A stretch of 64,000 nt of DNA from JBAIYU01 sp036763085 (GCF_036763085.1 NZ_JBAIYU010000022.1:46836-110835); one strand, 5' to 3'; shown: positions 6,579-16,016, counted from the first letter of the stretch. Translations and numbers: made by a program. Notes: a model not told the origin generated them from the sequence alone.

Positions 6579-7493
6579 TTATAAACTCCGAGTTAGTATT
6601 TCATCAAGATATCTTGTTAAACTGTCTTGAAGCCTAGATTTGCCAGGAATTGTGTTTTCGTAAAATAAAACTCTGAATGCTGATACATCAAACGGAAGCT
6701 GAGTACCTTTTTCAGCTAGCAAAACACAAGGTTTATTAAGGGCGTGTGCATATCCCACTTCATAATAAACATTAGAATTTGGTTTTGATATATCCGCAAT
6801 AATTATCTTTGCTTCTTTTATTTGCTGCACTATATCTCCTAGAATTAATCCAGGTAAATATGTGTCGTCTGCCCTACATGCAGTTAATCTATTCTGACTA
6901 CAAACTTCTTTTATTACATCCTCATATATTTCGTTATAAGGGCTAGAGAATTGCATAACTACAAATGCTCTCGCACGTTCTTGTGTTATAGCAAAATTAC
7001 GTATGAACACATCATATGCCGATGTACAATATATACCCACCTGGCTTCTTGGCCTAATTTGCGGAACAATAGCTGAGAGTACAAGTACATCATTGACTTT
7101 AAGGTGCACAAGCGATCCTTTCACTTCTACCTTAAGATTATATTTCACTCCAGGTGTCAAGTTCTGAGAATCACCTGACACAGCTAATGAATTCCATCGC
7201 TGATTGCTGAACATTCCAATATAGTACATTCCCGAGGGACTACCATCACTAGAAGAGGTCAAACCCGCCGTAACAAATTCATGACTACTATGCGAAACAA
7301 TTATTTGACAAGCTGTCCCATGACCGATATTCTCGAAATCTAATTCGGCTTCTATTATTCCACCGTCAAAGTTCGAGTTACAAACGGCAACTCCTACTCC
7401 TGGAAAATCACTATTCGATTTGTAGCCCTTAAAAGTTGTCAAATTATGTTCATATAGAAATTTCCCGATCAATGATGCCCACTTTGTAGTCAT
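6579..7493 (-). CDS. Jelly-roll domain fused to TIR/nucleoside deoxyribosyltransferase-like domain
   Basis: A 304-residue protein with GGAGG ten bases before the ATG. Residues ~20-165 are beta-rich with alternating hydrophobics (IIEAELDF, GMYYIGMFSN, YNLKVEVKGSLVHLKVND), typical of a concanavalin/LamG-type jelly roll. Residues ~170-300 begin AFVVMQFSSPYNEIYEDVI and contain AKIIIADISKPNSNVYYEVGYAHAL, the conserved pattern of nucleoside 2-deoxyribosyltransferase/TIR-like Rossmann domains. The Glu in YYEVGYAHA is the expected catalytic residue. Relatives cleave N-glycosidic bonds of nucleotides, and some act as NAD-depleting defence effectors. There is no signal peptide, so the jelly roll is probably an intracellular sensor (inference). 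It stands alone between the accessory region and rlmD. Confidence 0.65.
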   Translation of the reverse strand: MTTKWASLIGKFLYEHNLTTFKGYKSNSDFPGVGVAVCNSNFDGGIIEAELDFENIGHGTACQIIVSHSSHEFVTAGLTSSSDGSPSGMYYIGMFSNQRWNSLAVSGDSQNLTPGVKYNLKVEVKGSLVHLKVNDVLVLSAIVPQIRPRSQVGIYCTSAYDVFIRNFAITQERARAFVVMQFSSPYNEIYEDVIKEVCSQNRLTACRADDTYLPGLILGDIVQQIKEAKIIIADISKPNSNVYYEVGYAHALNKPCVLLAEKGTQLPFDVSAFRVLFYENTIPGKSRLQDSLTRYLDEILTRSL

Positions 7494-7545
7494 ACTTTAA
7501 CTACCTCCAAAATTTTCTACTCTTCAATCTATTCCTACTAAACGA

Positions 7546-7581
7546 CAAAAAATCCTGTATGCATTAAAATGTATACAGGAT
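7546..7581 (-). terminator. Terminator downstream of rlmD
   Basis: Arms ATCCTGTATGCAT (7552-7564) and ATGTATACAGGAT (7569-7581) form a hairpin with one mismatch. On the minus strand it is followed by TTTTTT. Confidence 0.7.
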
Positions 7582-7718
7582 CTCTCTATATTGATCAGTA
7601 TTGAATAAACTCCCCCATTTTCGTTATTACCGATGATACGTTTTCCACAGCTCAGACGTTAAGTACTAGACGCCTTACTTGCACTCCTGGTAGACAAATA
7701 AGAGGTGTCATTTTCATC

Positions 7719-9089
7719 TTATTCCCGCTCTATCAACGCTACGCACTCCACGTGAAATGTCTGCGGGAACATATCTACCGGTTGAACTTCAACAGTCTTA
7801 TATCCGTGCTCATTGAGTACTGCTAAGTCCCTAGCTAACGATGCGGGATTGCAGGATACATATACTATTCGCTCAGGCTGCATATTGACAAAGGTTTCAA
7901 GAACAATACGTTCACAGCCAGCTCTTGGTGGATCGACAACAATTGTATCAGGACGAATTCCTTCTTTAAAGAGCTTGGGCATTACATCTATGGCATCTCC
8001 AACAATAAATTCGGTATTTGTAATGCCATTGCGTTCGGCATTTGCATTGGCGTCTTTTATTGCTGGTTCGACTATTTCAATTCCAATTACCTTTTTCGCT
8101 TTGCGGGCTAAAAACAGCGTTATTGTTCCAGTACCGCAATATGCGTCGATGACTGTTTCATGGCCATTTAGACCGGCGTACTCTACGGCCTTATTATATA
8201 ATACCTCTGCCTGTACTGTATTAACCTGAAAAAATGATCTGGCAGATATATTAAAAGAAAACTCCCCTAGTTTATCAGTTATCGTATCTTTACCCCATAA
8301 CGTTGTTGTCTTATTGCCTAATATAACATTAGTTTTTCTAGAATTAACATTTTGAATTATGCTCACAATACCTGGTATTTTGTTCTTTAGTTGGTCAATT
8401 ATTTGAGCTTTACGAGGCAGACCATCCGTCGCTGTCACTAATACTACCATCACCTCGCCGCTTGCATTACCAACTCTTCCTAAGACATGACGAACAACAC
8501 CTTCACCAGTTCTCTCGTTGTAAGCGCTAATGCCAAGTTCAGATAAAACTATTCTAGCTTGCTGGGCAATAGTATTATTAGCTTCATGCTGTATCAAGCA
8601 ATTTTCAGTATTTACAATGCTATGAGTGCCTTGTTCAAAACAACCTATGACTAAATTATTATTAACTGTACCTACCGGAAATTGCATCTTGTTTCGATAG
8701 TACCAAGGACTATCCGCACCAATAGTAGGATGAACTGTTACGTCTGAAAGTTTACCGATACGGGTTACTGCGTCCACAACCTGCTGCCGTTTAGCTTTAA
8801 GCTGTGCTGAATAACTCATATGCTGCATCTGACAGCCGCCGCATCTTTGGTACAAGGAACACTCTGGCTCATTGCGTTCTTCTGACGGATTAATTACGGA
8901 AATCAGTTTCCCTTTTGCATAATTTTTCTTAACCTCAATAATCTTCGCTTGAACCTGCTCACCCGGCAACGCATATGGCACAAAAACAGTAAAGTCCTTA
9001 TATCGTCCGACACCTTCACCGCTGTGCCCTAAACTTAAAATGTCAATTGGATATTCTTTGCCCTTTATTACTGGTATTTCATTAATCAC
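7719..9089 (-). CDS. rlmD: 23S rRNA (uracil-C5)-methyltransferase, RlmD/RumA type
   Basis: A 456-residue protein that starts with GTG. An N-terminal TRAM domain (about residues 5-65) is followed by CSLYQRCGGCQMQHMSY with the Cys ligands of a [4Fe-4S] cluster. The SAM-binding domain has YCGTGTITLFLA near residue 317. The C-terminal motifs VDPPRAGC and VSCNPASLARD contain the catalytic Cys. Enzymes of this family use SAM to methylate a specific uracil of 23S rRNA; Firmicute relatives (RlmCD) may modify two sites. It is a single-gene unit, with its own terminator downstream. Confidence 0.9.
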   Translation of the reverse strand: MINEIPVIKGKEYPIDILSLGHSGEGVGRYKDFTVFVPYALPGEQVQAKIIEVKKNYAKGKLISVINPSEERNEPECSLYQRCGGCQMQHMSYSAQLKAKRQQVVDAVTRIGKLSDVTVHPTIGADSPWYYRNKMQFPVGTVNNNLVIGCFEQGTHSIVNTENCLIQHEANNTIAQQARIVLSELGISAYNERTGEGVVRHVLGRVGNASGEVMVVLVTATDGLPRKAQIIDQLKNKIPGIVSIIQNVNSRKTNVILGNKTTTLWGKDTITDKLGEFSFNISARSFFQVNTVQAEVLYNKAVEYAGLNGHETVIDAYCGTGTITLFLARKAKKVIGIEIVEPAIKDANANAERNGITNTEFIVGDAIDVMPKLFKEGIRPDTIVVDPPRAGCERIVLETFVNMQPERIVYVSCNPASLARDLAVLNEHGYKTVEVQPVDMFPQTFHVECVALIERE

Positions 9090-9144
9090 AACAACTGCCT
9101 ACTTTCTTATACGGTTTGACAGAAAAGCTGATAACGAAATTTTT

Positions 9145-9192
9145 GCCGCTCATGACTCCAATCAGTCCCAAAGGGGTTGGAGCCAGAGCGGC
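9145..9192. repeat. Hairpin with GCCGCTC/GAGCGGC stem and CCCTTTGGG core
   Basis: GCCGCTC (9145-9151) pairs with GAGCGGC (9186-9192), with a second helix CTCCAA/TTGGAG inside. CTTTTTCT follows on the plus strand, whereas the minus-strand side reads AAAAATTT. It therefore looks like a plus-strand terminator although both neighbouring genes are on the minus strand. Stem and core resemble the element at 30136-30181. Confidence 0.5.
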
Positions 9193-9208
9193 CTTTTTCT
9201 AAAGATTA

Positions 9209-11635
9209 TTAAACTTTAACTTTAGTTTCGCCTTCTGCACTTTTACCTAGTTTAATTAGCGTATCAGTATATTCGTTAAGCTTTTTATTAACTAAATGGT
9301 GAACACTGCCTTCTGGATAATTGCCATCACTGTTCACTACCCCGGCTTCTACACCGGTCAGTATCTCAATGCCTTCATCAATAGTCTTAACAGGATAGAT
9401 ATGGAATTTACCTTCTCGAACGGCTTCAACTACTTCATCATCAAGAGTTAACTCATCAACATTTTGATGAGGAATCATTACGCCTTGTTCACCGTTTAAG
9501 CCTTTGGCCTTACATACTGAAAAGAAGCCTTCGATTTTTTGTGTTGCTCCGCCTATCGGCTGAATTTCGCCTTTTTGATTTACCGAGCCTGTAACAGCAA
9601 TATATTGCTTTAACGGCAGACCAGACAAACTTGATAATATTGCATAAAGTTCGGTGCTAGATGCGCTGTCTCCATCGACACCTTCATAGGTCTGTTCAAA
9701 AGTTAAGCTGGCAGTTAGGGTGAGTGGACGCTCCTGCGCATATTTTTCTCCTAAGTAACCGCTTAGAATTAGAACGCCTTTAGTATGGCTTGTCCCGCTC
9801 ATTTTCGTTTCACGCTCTATATTTACAACACCGCTTTTGCCAAGGTATGTGTTTGCTGTAATGCGAGATGGCTTACCAAAGGAATATTCGCCAACCGCCA
9901 TAACTGCAAGTCCATTCACTTGGCCGACCTTTTTATCTTCGGTATCTATTAGGAATTTACCTTCTACATACATCTCTTGCAGGCGTTCTTCATACTTATT
10001 GGAGCGGTTTCTCTTTTCTGTAATAGCCTTATTAATATGACTGACATTAATTATCGAGCTGCTTTCGGTGGTTGCCCAGGCGTCAGCTTCACATAATAGT
10101 TCAACAATCTCATTAAAGCGAGTTGTAAGTTTTTTCTGACTGCTTGCTAACCGGCAAGAATATTCAACAACACGGGCGACGGCTTTCTTATCAAAGTGCT
10201 TTAGATGCTCTCGTTCAACTGTTGAGCTGATAAAAGCTGCCAGCTTTTTGATATTTTCAGGATTATTTTCCATTTGAACATCAAAATCAGCATGTATTTT
10301 AAATAACTTACGGAAGTCCTCATCATGGTTAAACATTAGATAGTATATATATGGATTGCCGATTAGAATTACCTTAACATTAAGCGGAATGGTTTCAGGC
10401 TTAAGTGAGGCCATAGCAAGCATACCATATTGCTCACCAAGGTTCTCTATAAATAGTTTCCTAGTTTTAAGCACTCGTTTCAGTGCTTCCCAAGCCCCCA
10501 TATTTGCTAACACATCGCGGGCATTAAGAATAAGATAACCGCCATTAGCCTTGTGGAGTGCGCCTGGCTTAATCATACTATAGTCGGTTGAAACTACGCC
10601 CATACGATTTTCATATTCTACCCGGCCCAGAAGATTATAATAGGTCGGATTAATTTCAACGATAACTGGCGCACCTTCGCAATCGCGATTATCTACAAGT
10701 AAATTGACTGTATACTTAGTCTTTATAGTATCCTGCACATTTCTTTTAAAGAGCATCAACGGATTTGTTTCTTCATCTAGCTGCGCAGGTTTAAAATCAT
10801 TAATATTTTTAACTACGTCCTGCTTAACTGCTTCGAGATATGTTACAACTTCTTCGTACCCGCCGTATTTTTCCTTCAATTCATCTATAAAGTGGCCGGC
10901 AGCGAATAAGCCTATCTTTCGATCAAGATCTTTTACTTGATCACGCACTTCACGTTCTAAATGCTGCATTCGGCGAACTATTTCAGTGGCTTTTTCGTGA
11001 ACAGCTCGTAGTTTTTGCTCGATGCTCTCGCGCTGTTCCTTGTCCATTTTCTGATATTCTTCAGGTGTTAAGGGCTTACCTTCATTGATCGGAACACCTG
11101 CAAAACCAGTTGTGGACCACTGTGGCATAATACCTTGCTCTTCGGCGTAATGATTAAACTCTTCCAAGATAAAAGCACGTTTATCTTGAAAGCCTTTTAC
11201 AAGTTTAGTCTTAGCCTGTTCATAATCATCACTGCTGAAAACTTTAGGTATATCAGTCTTAAGTGTTTCAACTAAATCTTGCATATCTTGGCGAAAAACA
11301 CTGCCAACGCCTGCTGGCAAGGATACAGCTATTGGCTGACCAGGGTTTTCGAAATTATTAACATAACACCAATCATCTGGTACACTTTCTTTCTTGGCTA
11401 CTTTACTTACCGAGGACTTTGCATAGGTAATTTTACCTGTTCCAACTAAGCCCGATATGAATATATTATAGCCTTGATTTTTAGTAAATAAGCCAAACTC
11501 AACCGCCTTAACCGCACGTTCTTGACCTATCATATCTTCAAGCGGCGGAACATTTGCAGTGGTTTCAAAACCAAGCAAACTCTCATCACAGTTAAAGCGC
11601 AGCTTATCTACTGGGAGTTCCTTCAAATTGGTCAT
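9209..11635 (-). CDS. Lon-family ATP-dependent protease (LonB/YcbZ-like)
   Basis: An 808-residue protein. The N-terminal AAA domain has a P-loop GLVGTGKIT near residue 62, where the usual Thr/Ser after the Lys is Ile and the next residue is Thr. A long charged helical insert covers ~190-290, and there is a second AAA-like region around GALHKANGGYLILNA. The C-terminal Lon protease domain shows GDSASSTE with the catalytic Ser and GGATQKIEG with the catalytic Lys. These cytosolic proteases degrade misfolded or regulatory proteins, and this class lacks the classical Lon N-domain. It is preceded at 76 bp by a small zinc-ribbon gene. Confidence 0.88.
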   Translation of the reverse strand: MTNLKELPVDKLRFNCDESLLGFETTANVPPLEDMIGQERAVKAVEFGLFTKNQGYNIFISGLVGTGKITYAKSSVSKVAKKESVPDDWCYVNNFENPGQPIAVSLPAGVGSVFRQDMQDLVETLKTDIPKVFSSDDYEQAKTKLVKGFQDKRAFILEEFNHYAEEQGIMPQWSTTGFAGVPINEGKPLTPEEYQKMDKEQRESIEQKLRAVHEKATEIVRRMQHLEREVRDQVKDLDRKIGLFAAGHFIDELKEKYGGYEEVVTYLEAVKQDVVKNINDFKPAQLDEETNPLMLFKRNVQDTIKTKYTVNLLVDNRDCEGAPVIVEINPTYYNLLGRVEYENRMGVVSTDYSMIKPGALHKANGGYLILNARDVLANMGAWEALKRVLKTRKLFIENLGEQYGMLAMASLKPETIPLNVKVILIGNPYIYYLMFNHDEDFRKLFKIHADFDVQMENNPENIKKLAAFISSTVEREHLKHFDKKAVARVVEYSCRLASSQKKLTTRFNEIVELLCEADAWATTESSSIINVSHINKAITEKRNRSNKYEERLQEMYVEGKFLIDTEDKKVGQVNGLAVMAVGEYSFGKPSRITANTYLGKSGVVNIERETKMSGTSHTKGVLILSGYLGEKYAQERPLTLTASLTFEQTYEGVDGDSASSTELYAILSSLSGLPLKQYIAVTGSVNQKGEIQPIGGATQKIEGFFSVCKAKGLNGEQGVMIPHQNVDELTLDDEVVEAVREGKFHIYPVKTIDEGIEILTGVEAGVVNSDGNYPEGSVHHLVNKKLNEYTDTLIKLGKSAEGETKVKV

Positions 11636-11710
11636 GAAATCAGTCCCCTTTTCGTTTTGTAACTATGGTTAAATTTGCCATATATTTCGACTAAATCTAA
11701 CAGAACTCCT

Positions 11711-11965
11711 CTATTCTTCACTATTATTCCAGTCAATATCCTGACTTCCACAATGTATACATGTATCAAAAAACTGCTTAGGATCATCTACTGCCTTAGT
11801 TATTGAGGCTTTACTGGCTCCTAGACTGCTAACACTAACAACATCATTTTGATTATTAAACTGGGCAATCATTCCTGACACTGGGCCATTAGCGGTAGGC
11901 GCAGAAGGAGGAACTTCACTTGAGCCAAAGCTGTATGTATTTCCACAAACTTTACATTTAGGCAT
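11711..11965 (-). CDS. Small protein with N- and C-terminal CxxC zinc-ribbon halves
   Basis: An 84-residue protein. CKVCG at residues 4-8 and CIHCG near residue 69 are separated by a low-complexity Ser/Pro/Asn-rich linker, so the two knuckles probably share one zinc ion. There is no membrane segment. It lies between the CPBP protease and the Lon-like gene on the same strand. Function unknown; it may be an adaptor for a neighbour (speculative). Confidence 0.65.
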   Translation of the reverse strand: MPKCKVCGNTYSFGSSEVPPSAPTANGPVSGMIAQFNNQNDVVSVSSLGASKASITKAVDDPKQFFDTCIHCGSQDIDWNNSEE

Positions 11966-11984
11966 AGTACATCTCCTTTATATT

Positions 11985-12665
11985 CTAAATTAGAGGAATA
12001 CCAAAATAGATCATGAGCACTTTGGATGTATTTATCAAAGAATGTGCAACAATCGAGCTTAACAATGAGCCTGTCCAGTAAAATAACAGTGTTAGGCCTA
12101 CGCCAACAACAATTATTTCAGCCAGCCAATAAGCATTAAAGTGCATTAATGCAAAAATAGCTGAACTTAATAATGCCCCTCCCCATAGTCCCCACCGCTG
12201 CTTTAAGGGTAAGAAGGTAAAAAAACGATATAATACCTCTTCAGCAACAGGTGCTGCAAACCCAGCTAAAAATAACGGGATTACTAATTGTTGAAGGGAC
12301 GCCGCACTTTGCACTTGCGCTACCAATGGATGCTGATTTGGTGTTACAAATAATAATGTCGTGTAAATTCGTTCACTATATAGACTTATCCCAAGTAGCA
12401 GCACTCCTGCACCAATACCCATAGCTACATTACGGCCCAAATTCTTAAAGGTTATACCAAGCTCACCTAAATCACGCTGATACTTACGTACTGTCATCCA
12501 CACAAGGGCTATTACTATTAACCTGTCAGTAATCTCAACCACAAATGAAGTGGCATTAAATAGTACTGGGTAAATCAATCTCACTAAAAGTAAACCAACA
12601 ACCAGTCTCAAAACATGTACTGATAAAACTTCTTTTAGGTTCCAGGGAACTTTTCCTGATAGCAT
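11985..12665 (-). CDS. CPBP family intramembrane glutamic endopeptidase
   Basis: A 226-residue membrane protein. The start MLSGKVPW at 12665 has AGAAGG seven bases upstream and is preferred to the longer frame from 12713. Several hydrophobic segments are present. The C-terminal half carries the CPBP/Abi motifs: EEVLYR near residue 143, a following FALMHFN and a final HSLINT, contributing the Glu and His residues of the membrane-embedded active site. Relatives include Rce1-type prenyl-protein proteases and bacteriocin self-immunity proteins. The substrate here is unknown. Confidence 0.8.
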   Translation of the reverse strand: MLSGKVPWNLKEVLSVHVLRLVVGLLLVRLIYPVLFNATSFVVEITDRLIVIALVWMTVRKYQRDLGELGITFKNLGRNVAMGIGAGVLLLGISLYSERIYTTLLFVTPNQHPLVAQVQSAASLQQLVIPLFLAGFAAPVAEEVLYRFFTFLPLKQRWGLWGGALLSSAIFALMHFNAYWLAEIIVVGVGLTLLFYWTGSLLSSIVAHSLINTSKVLMIYFGIPLI

Positions 12666-12726
12666 AATTAGACACCTTCTTTTTAGGCGTATCAATAGAA
12701 TTATGTGCTTCATTATGCCATTTCAT

Positions 12727-12759
12727 ACAAAAAACAGGGTGCGAAAACTTCGCACCCTG
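12727..12759 (-). terminator. Terminator of the gatCAB operon
   Basis: A perfect 11-bp hairpin: CAGGGTGCGAA (12735-12745) and TTCGCACCCTG (12749-12759). On the minus strand it is followed by TTTTTTG, 49 bp after the gatB stop. Confidence 0.9.
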
Positions 12760-12807
12760 CCGGTAATAAAAGGAATCTTATTTTTATTTTAGAGAAACTC
12801 TTGCTAG

Positions 12808-14250
12808 CTAAGCCTTTGCTAATCTTTCTTTTAAAAGGTTGTTAACCATTTCAGGATTTGCTCTTCCTTTTGTTTGTTTCATGATTTGTCCAACTAAGAA
12901 GCCAATTGCTTTTTCTTTACCAGCTTTAAAATCCTCAACTGATTGTGGATTCGCTGCAATTACTGAATCAACAATTGCTTCGATTTCACTAGTATCGGTA
13001 ATTTGAACAAGCCCTTTTTCCTTGACAATATCAGCTGCATTCTTACCGCTTGACCACATATCTTCAAATACTGTCTTAGCTATCTTGTTAGAAATAGTAC
13101 CCTTACCAATTAGATCTATCAAGCCGGCCAATTTTTCTGGAGTAACAGGACAATCAACAATACTAAGATTCTCAGAGTTTAGAAACTTTGATACTTCGCC
13201 CATAAGCCAGTTAGCTGCAACCTTAGGATCAGCCTTGAAACTTACTATTTCATCATAATACTCAGCAACCAAGCGGCTGGCTGTTATTACTCCTGCATCA
13301 TAATCAGAAAGACCAAATTCATCCATCAAGCGTTTTTTGCGGGCATCAGGAAGCTCTGGCAGATTAGCACGGATTTCTTCGACGCGCGCAGGGTCAACAA
13401 TTATTGGAACTAGATCAGGCTCAGGAAAATAGCGATAATCATGAGCTTGTTCTTTACTGCGCAAAGAGACGGTAATTCCTTTGTTATCATCCCATGAACG
13501 GGTTTCCTGAATAATGCGACCGCCGTCTTCTAAAACTTCGGCTTGACGTTCAACTTCATATTCTAAGCCTTTTTGGACCATTTTAAAGGAATTCAAGTTT
13601 TTAATTTCAGTCTTAGTACCAAGCTTAGTTTCGCCTTTTGGTCTAAGTGAAATATTGGCATCACAACGTAGACTTCCTTCTTCCATTTTGCAATCCGAAA
13701 CATCAATATATTCAAGGATTGATCTTATTTTCTCAACATATGCCTTTGCTTCCTCAGGTGAACGAAGATCAGGTTCAGAGACAATTTCAATAAGCGGTAC
13801 ACCAGTACGATTATAATCTACTAAGGCATAATCCGAGTTTGAGATTGTTCCTGAGTGAACTAGTTTACCCGCATCCTCTTCCATATGTACTCGGGTTACG
13901 CCAATTCGCTTGGTGTGTCCGTTAACATCAATATCCAGATAGCCATTAACTGCTATCGGTAAATCATACTGGGAAGTTTGGAAGTTTTTCGGCAAGTCAG
14001 GATAGTAATAATTCTTACGATCAAACTTGCTGAAGGGGAGAATTTCACAATTAAGAGCTAGACCAGCCTTAATTGCAAATTCAACAACCCGCTCGTTAAT
14101 TACTGGAAGAACTCCAGGTAAGCCGAGACAAACTGGGCAAACGTTAGTATTTTGCTCTGAGCCAAATTTTGTACTGCAACCGCAGAAAATCTTGGAATTG
14201 GTTTTTAGCTCACTATGTACCTCTATACCAATAACTATTTCGTAATCCAT
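12808..14250 (-). CDS. gatB: Asp-tRNA(Asn)/Glu-tRNA(Gln) amidotransferase subunit B
   Basis: A 480-residue protein. EIVIGIEVHSELKTNSKIFC at the N-terminus and the zinc-site Cys residues in FCGC and NVCPVCLGLPG mark the GatB kinase domain, which phosphorylates mischarged Glu-tRNA(Gln) or Asp-tRNA(Asn). The C-terminal ~150 residues are the helical tRNA-binding tail (YqeY-like), ending in GRANPEMVNNLL. It is the last gene of gatC-gatA-gatB, 3 bp after gatA, and is followed by a strong terminator. Full length for the family. Confidence 0.97.
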   Translation of the reverse strand: MDYEIVIGIEVHSELKTNSKIFCGCSTKFGSEQNTNVCPVCLGLPGVLPVINERVVEFAIKAGLALNCEILPFSKFDRKNYYYPDLPKNFQTSQYDLPIAVNGYLDIDVNGHTKRIGVTRVHMEEDAGKLVHSGTISNSDYALVDYNRTGVPLIEIVSEPDLRSPEEAKAYVEKIRSILEYIDVSDCKMEEGSLRCDANISLRPKGETKLGTKTEIKNLNSFKMVQKGLEYEVERQAEVLEDGGRIIQETRSWDDNKGITVSLRSKEQAHDYRYFPEPDLVPIIVDPARVEEIRANLPELPDARKKRLMDEFGLSDYDAGVITASRLVAEYYDEIVSFKADPKVAANWLMGEVSKFLNSENLSIVDCPVTPEKLAGLIDLIGKGTISNKIAKTVFEDMWSSGKNAADIVKEKGLVQITDTSEIEAIVDSVIAANPQSVEDFKAGKEKAIGFLVGQIMKQTKGRANPEMVNNLLKERLAKA

Positions 14251-14253
14251 CTA

Positions 14254-15714
14254 TTAAACCTCCCCAAGTGGCGCAAAACGCTTGTGGTAGTCATTGTTTT
14301 GTTCAAATGTATAAGCTGTGCGCAGAATGGTTTCTTCGTCAAGTGGTTTTCCAATAATTTGCAAGCCTATAGGCATTCCGTTTGAAAAGCCGCATGGAAT
14401 TGAAATACCTGGCACACCCGCTAAGTTAACAGGAATTGTGCAAACATCCTGTAAATACATGGCTAAAGGATCGTTCGATTTATCACCTATTTTAAAGGCA
14501 GTAGTCGGGGCCGTAGGCGTTACAAGCACGTCTACTTTTTCAAAAGCTCTGTCAAAGTCTTGCTTAACTAACGTACGAACTTTAAGTGCTTTCAGATAGT
14601 ATGCATCATAGTAGCCGGAGCTTAATGCGTATGTGCCAAGCATAATCCGACGTTTAACCTCAGTGCCAAACGCTTCACTACGGGTCTTTTTGTACATATC
14701 AACTATATCATTGCCAGGTACTCGATGACCATAGCTTACGCCATCATAACGCGCCAAGTTGGAACTTGCTTCGGCAGGAGCGATAAGGTAGTAAGCGGAT
14801 AAAGCATATTCAGTGTGCGGCATTGACACTTCTGTAATTTCTGCTCCTAAAGCAACAAGCTGATCAATTGACTGGCGGATGGATTTTTCTACTTCTGGGT
14901 CCATACCAGCGACAAAATACTCGCGTGGGATACCAATTTTTAGACCTTTAATATTATTAACAAGTGCCTTGGTATAATCAGGCGTATCTGCTTTTATTGA
15001 AGTTGAATCTTTGGAATCATATCCGGCAATAGCATTCATTACAAAAGCAGCATCGGTTACGTCACGAGTGATAGGTCCAATTTGATCAAGAGATGAAGCG
15101 TAGGCAACTAATCCGTATCGGGACACGCGTCCATAAGTTGGTTTTAATCCGACTACACCACAATAAGCGGCTGGCTGACGGATTGACCCGCCTGTATCAG
15201 ACCCTAACGACCAAATAGCCTCCCCTGCTGCGACGGCTGCTGCCGACCCGCCGCTTGAACCACCAGGAACGGTAGAAAGGTCCCAAGGGTTATGGGTTGT
15301 ATGAAAACCAGAATTTTCGGTTGAACCGCCCATTGCAAACTCGTCCAAGTTTGCTTTGCCGACAACAACTGTATCTTGTCCTAACTTTTCCATTACGGTT
15401 GCGTTGTATGGCGGTATAAAATCAGCCAAAATCTTTGAAGCACAAGTAGTTTTTGTTCCCGAAATACAAATATTATCTTTTATTGCACCCGGTATACCGG
15501 CTAAAGGCGATATTTCTTCACCTTTTTGTATTTTAGCATCAACTGCTTTTGCTTTTTCTAAGGCAGCTTCGCTGGTTTGAGTTATGTAAGCTTTAACACT
15601 ACCTTCTACTGCATTAATTCGCTCAATTACTGAGTTAGTAATCTCAACTGCAGATACTTCTTTATTCTTAAGCAAGCTATGCAGTTGGTGTGCTTTATAT
15701 TTAAAGAAATCCAT
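14254..15714 (-). CDS. gatA: Asp-tRNA(Asn)/Glu-tRNA(Gln) amidotransferase subunit A
   Basis: A 486-residue amidase-signature enzyme. It releases ammonia from glutamine and feeds it to GatB. The Lys of AIKDNICI and the Ser residues in VPGGSSGGSAAAVAAG and DTGGSIRQPA form the Ser-cisSer-Lys catalytic triad. The C-terminal GLQIIGKPLDE is typical. It is the middle gene of the gatCAB operon, 11 bp after gatC, and full length. Confidence 0.97.
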   Translation of the reverse strand: MDFFKYKAHQLHSLLKNKEVSAVEITNSVIERINAVEGSVKAYITQTSEAALEKAKAVDAKIQKGEEISPLAGIPGAIKDNICISGTKTTCASKILADFIPPYNATVMEKLGQDTVVVGKANLDEFAMGGSTENSGFHTTHNPWDLSTVPGGSSGGSAAAVAAGEAIWSLGSDTGGSIRQPAAYCGVVGLKPTYGRVSRYGLVAYASSLDQIGPITRDVTDAAFVMNAIAGYDSKDSTSIKADTPDYTKALVNNIKGLKIGIPREYFVAGMDPEVEKSIRQSIDQLVALGAEITEVSMPHTEYALSAYYLIAPAEASSNLARYDGVSYGHRVPGNDIVDMYKKTRSEAFGTEVKRRIMLGTYALSSGYYDAYYLKALKVRTLVKQDFDRAFEKVDVLVTPTAPTTAFKIGDKSNDPLAMYLQDVCTIPVNLAGVPGISIPCGFSNGMPIGLQIIGKPLDEETILRTAYTFEQNNDYHKRFAPLGEV

Positions 15715-15725
15715 TAGTCTTCCTC

Positions 15726-16016
15726 CTATCCTTCCATAATCTTTGGAACTTTGAAATAGCCGTTTTCCTGTTCTGGGGCATTAGATAAGGCTAATTCCCG
15801 CGCCAGTGAAGGCTTGGTTTCATCTGCTCTCATTACATTTTTCAGCGGCAGAACGTGGGCTGTTGGCTGAATGCCTTCAGCATCCACTTTATTTAAAACA
15901 TCTGCATATTCTAAAAAAGCATTTAGCTGCTCAGTTAATTTTTCTAATTGGGTTTCGGGAAACTCAAGGCGAGACAGTAACGCAACATTTTCAACATCTT
16001 TACGCGTAATTTTCAT
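15726..16016 (-). CDS. gatC: Asp-tRNA(Asn)/Glu-tRNA(Gln) amidotransferase subunit C
   Basis: A protein of about 96 residues that stabilises the GatA-GatB complex. The pattern VENVALLSRLEF, then LNAFLEYADVLNKVD and the C-terminal FKVPKIMEG are the GatC hallmarks. I place the start at MKITRKD (16016), because GGTG lies six bases upstream; the in-frame ATG at 16028 sits within that SD region. It is the first gene of the operon. Confidence 0.93.
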   Translation of the reverse strand: MKITRKDVENVALLSRLEFPETQLEKLTEQLNAFLEYADVLNKVDAEGIQPTAHVLPLKNVMRADETKPSLARELALSNAPEQENGYFKVPKIMEG

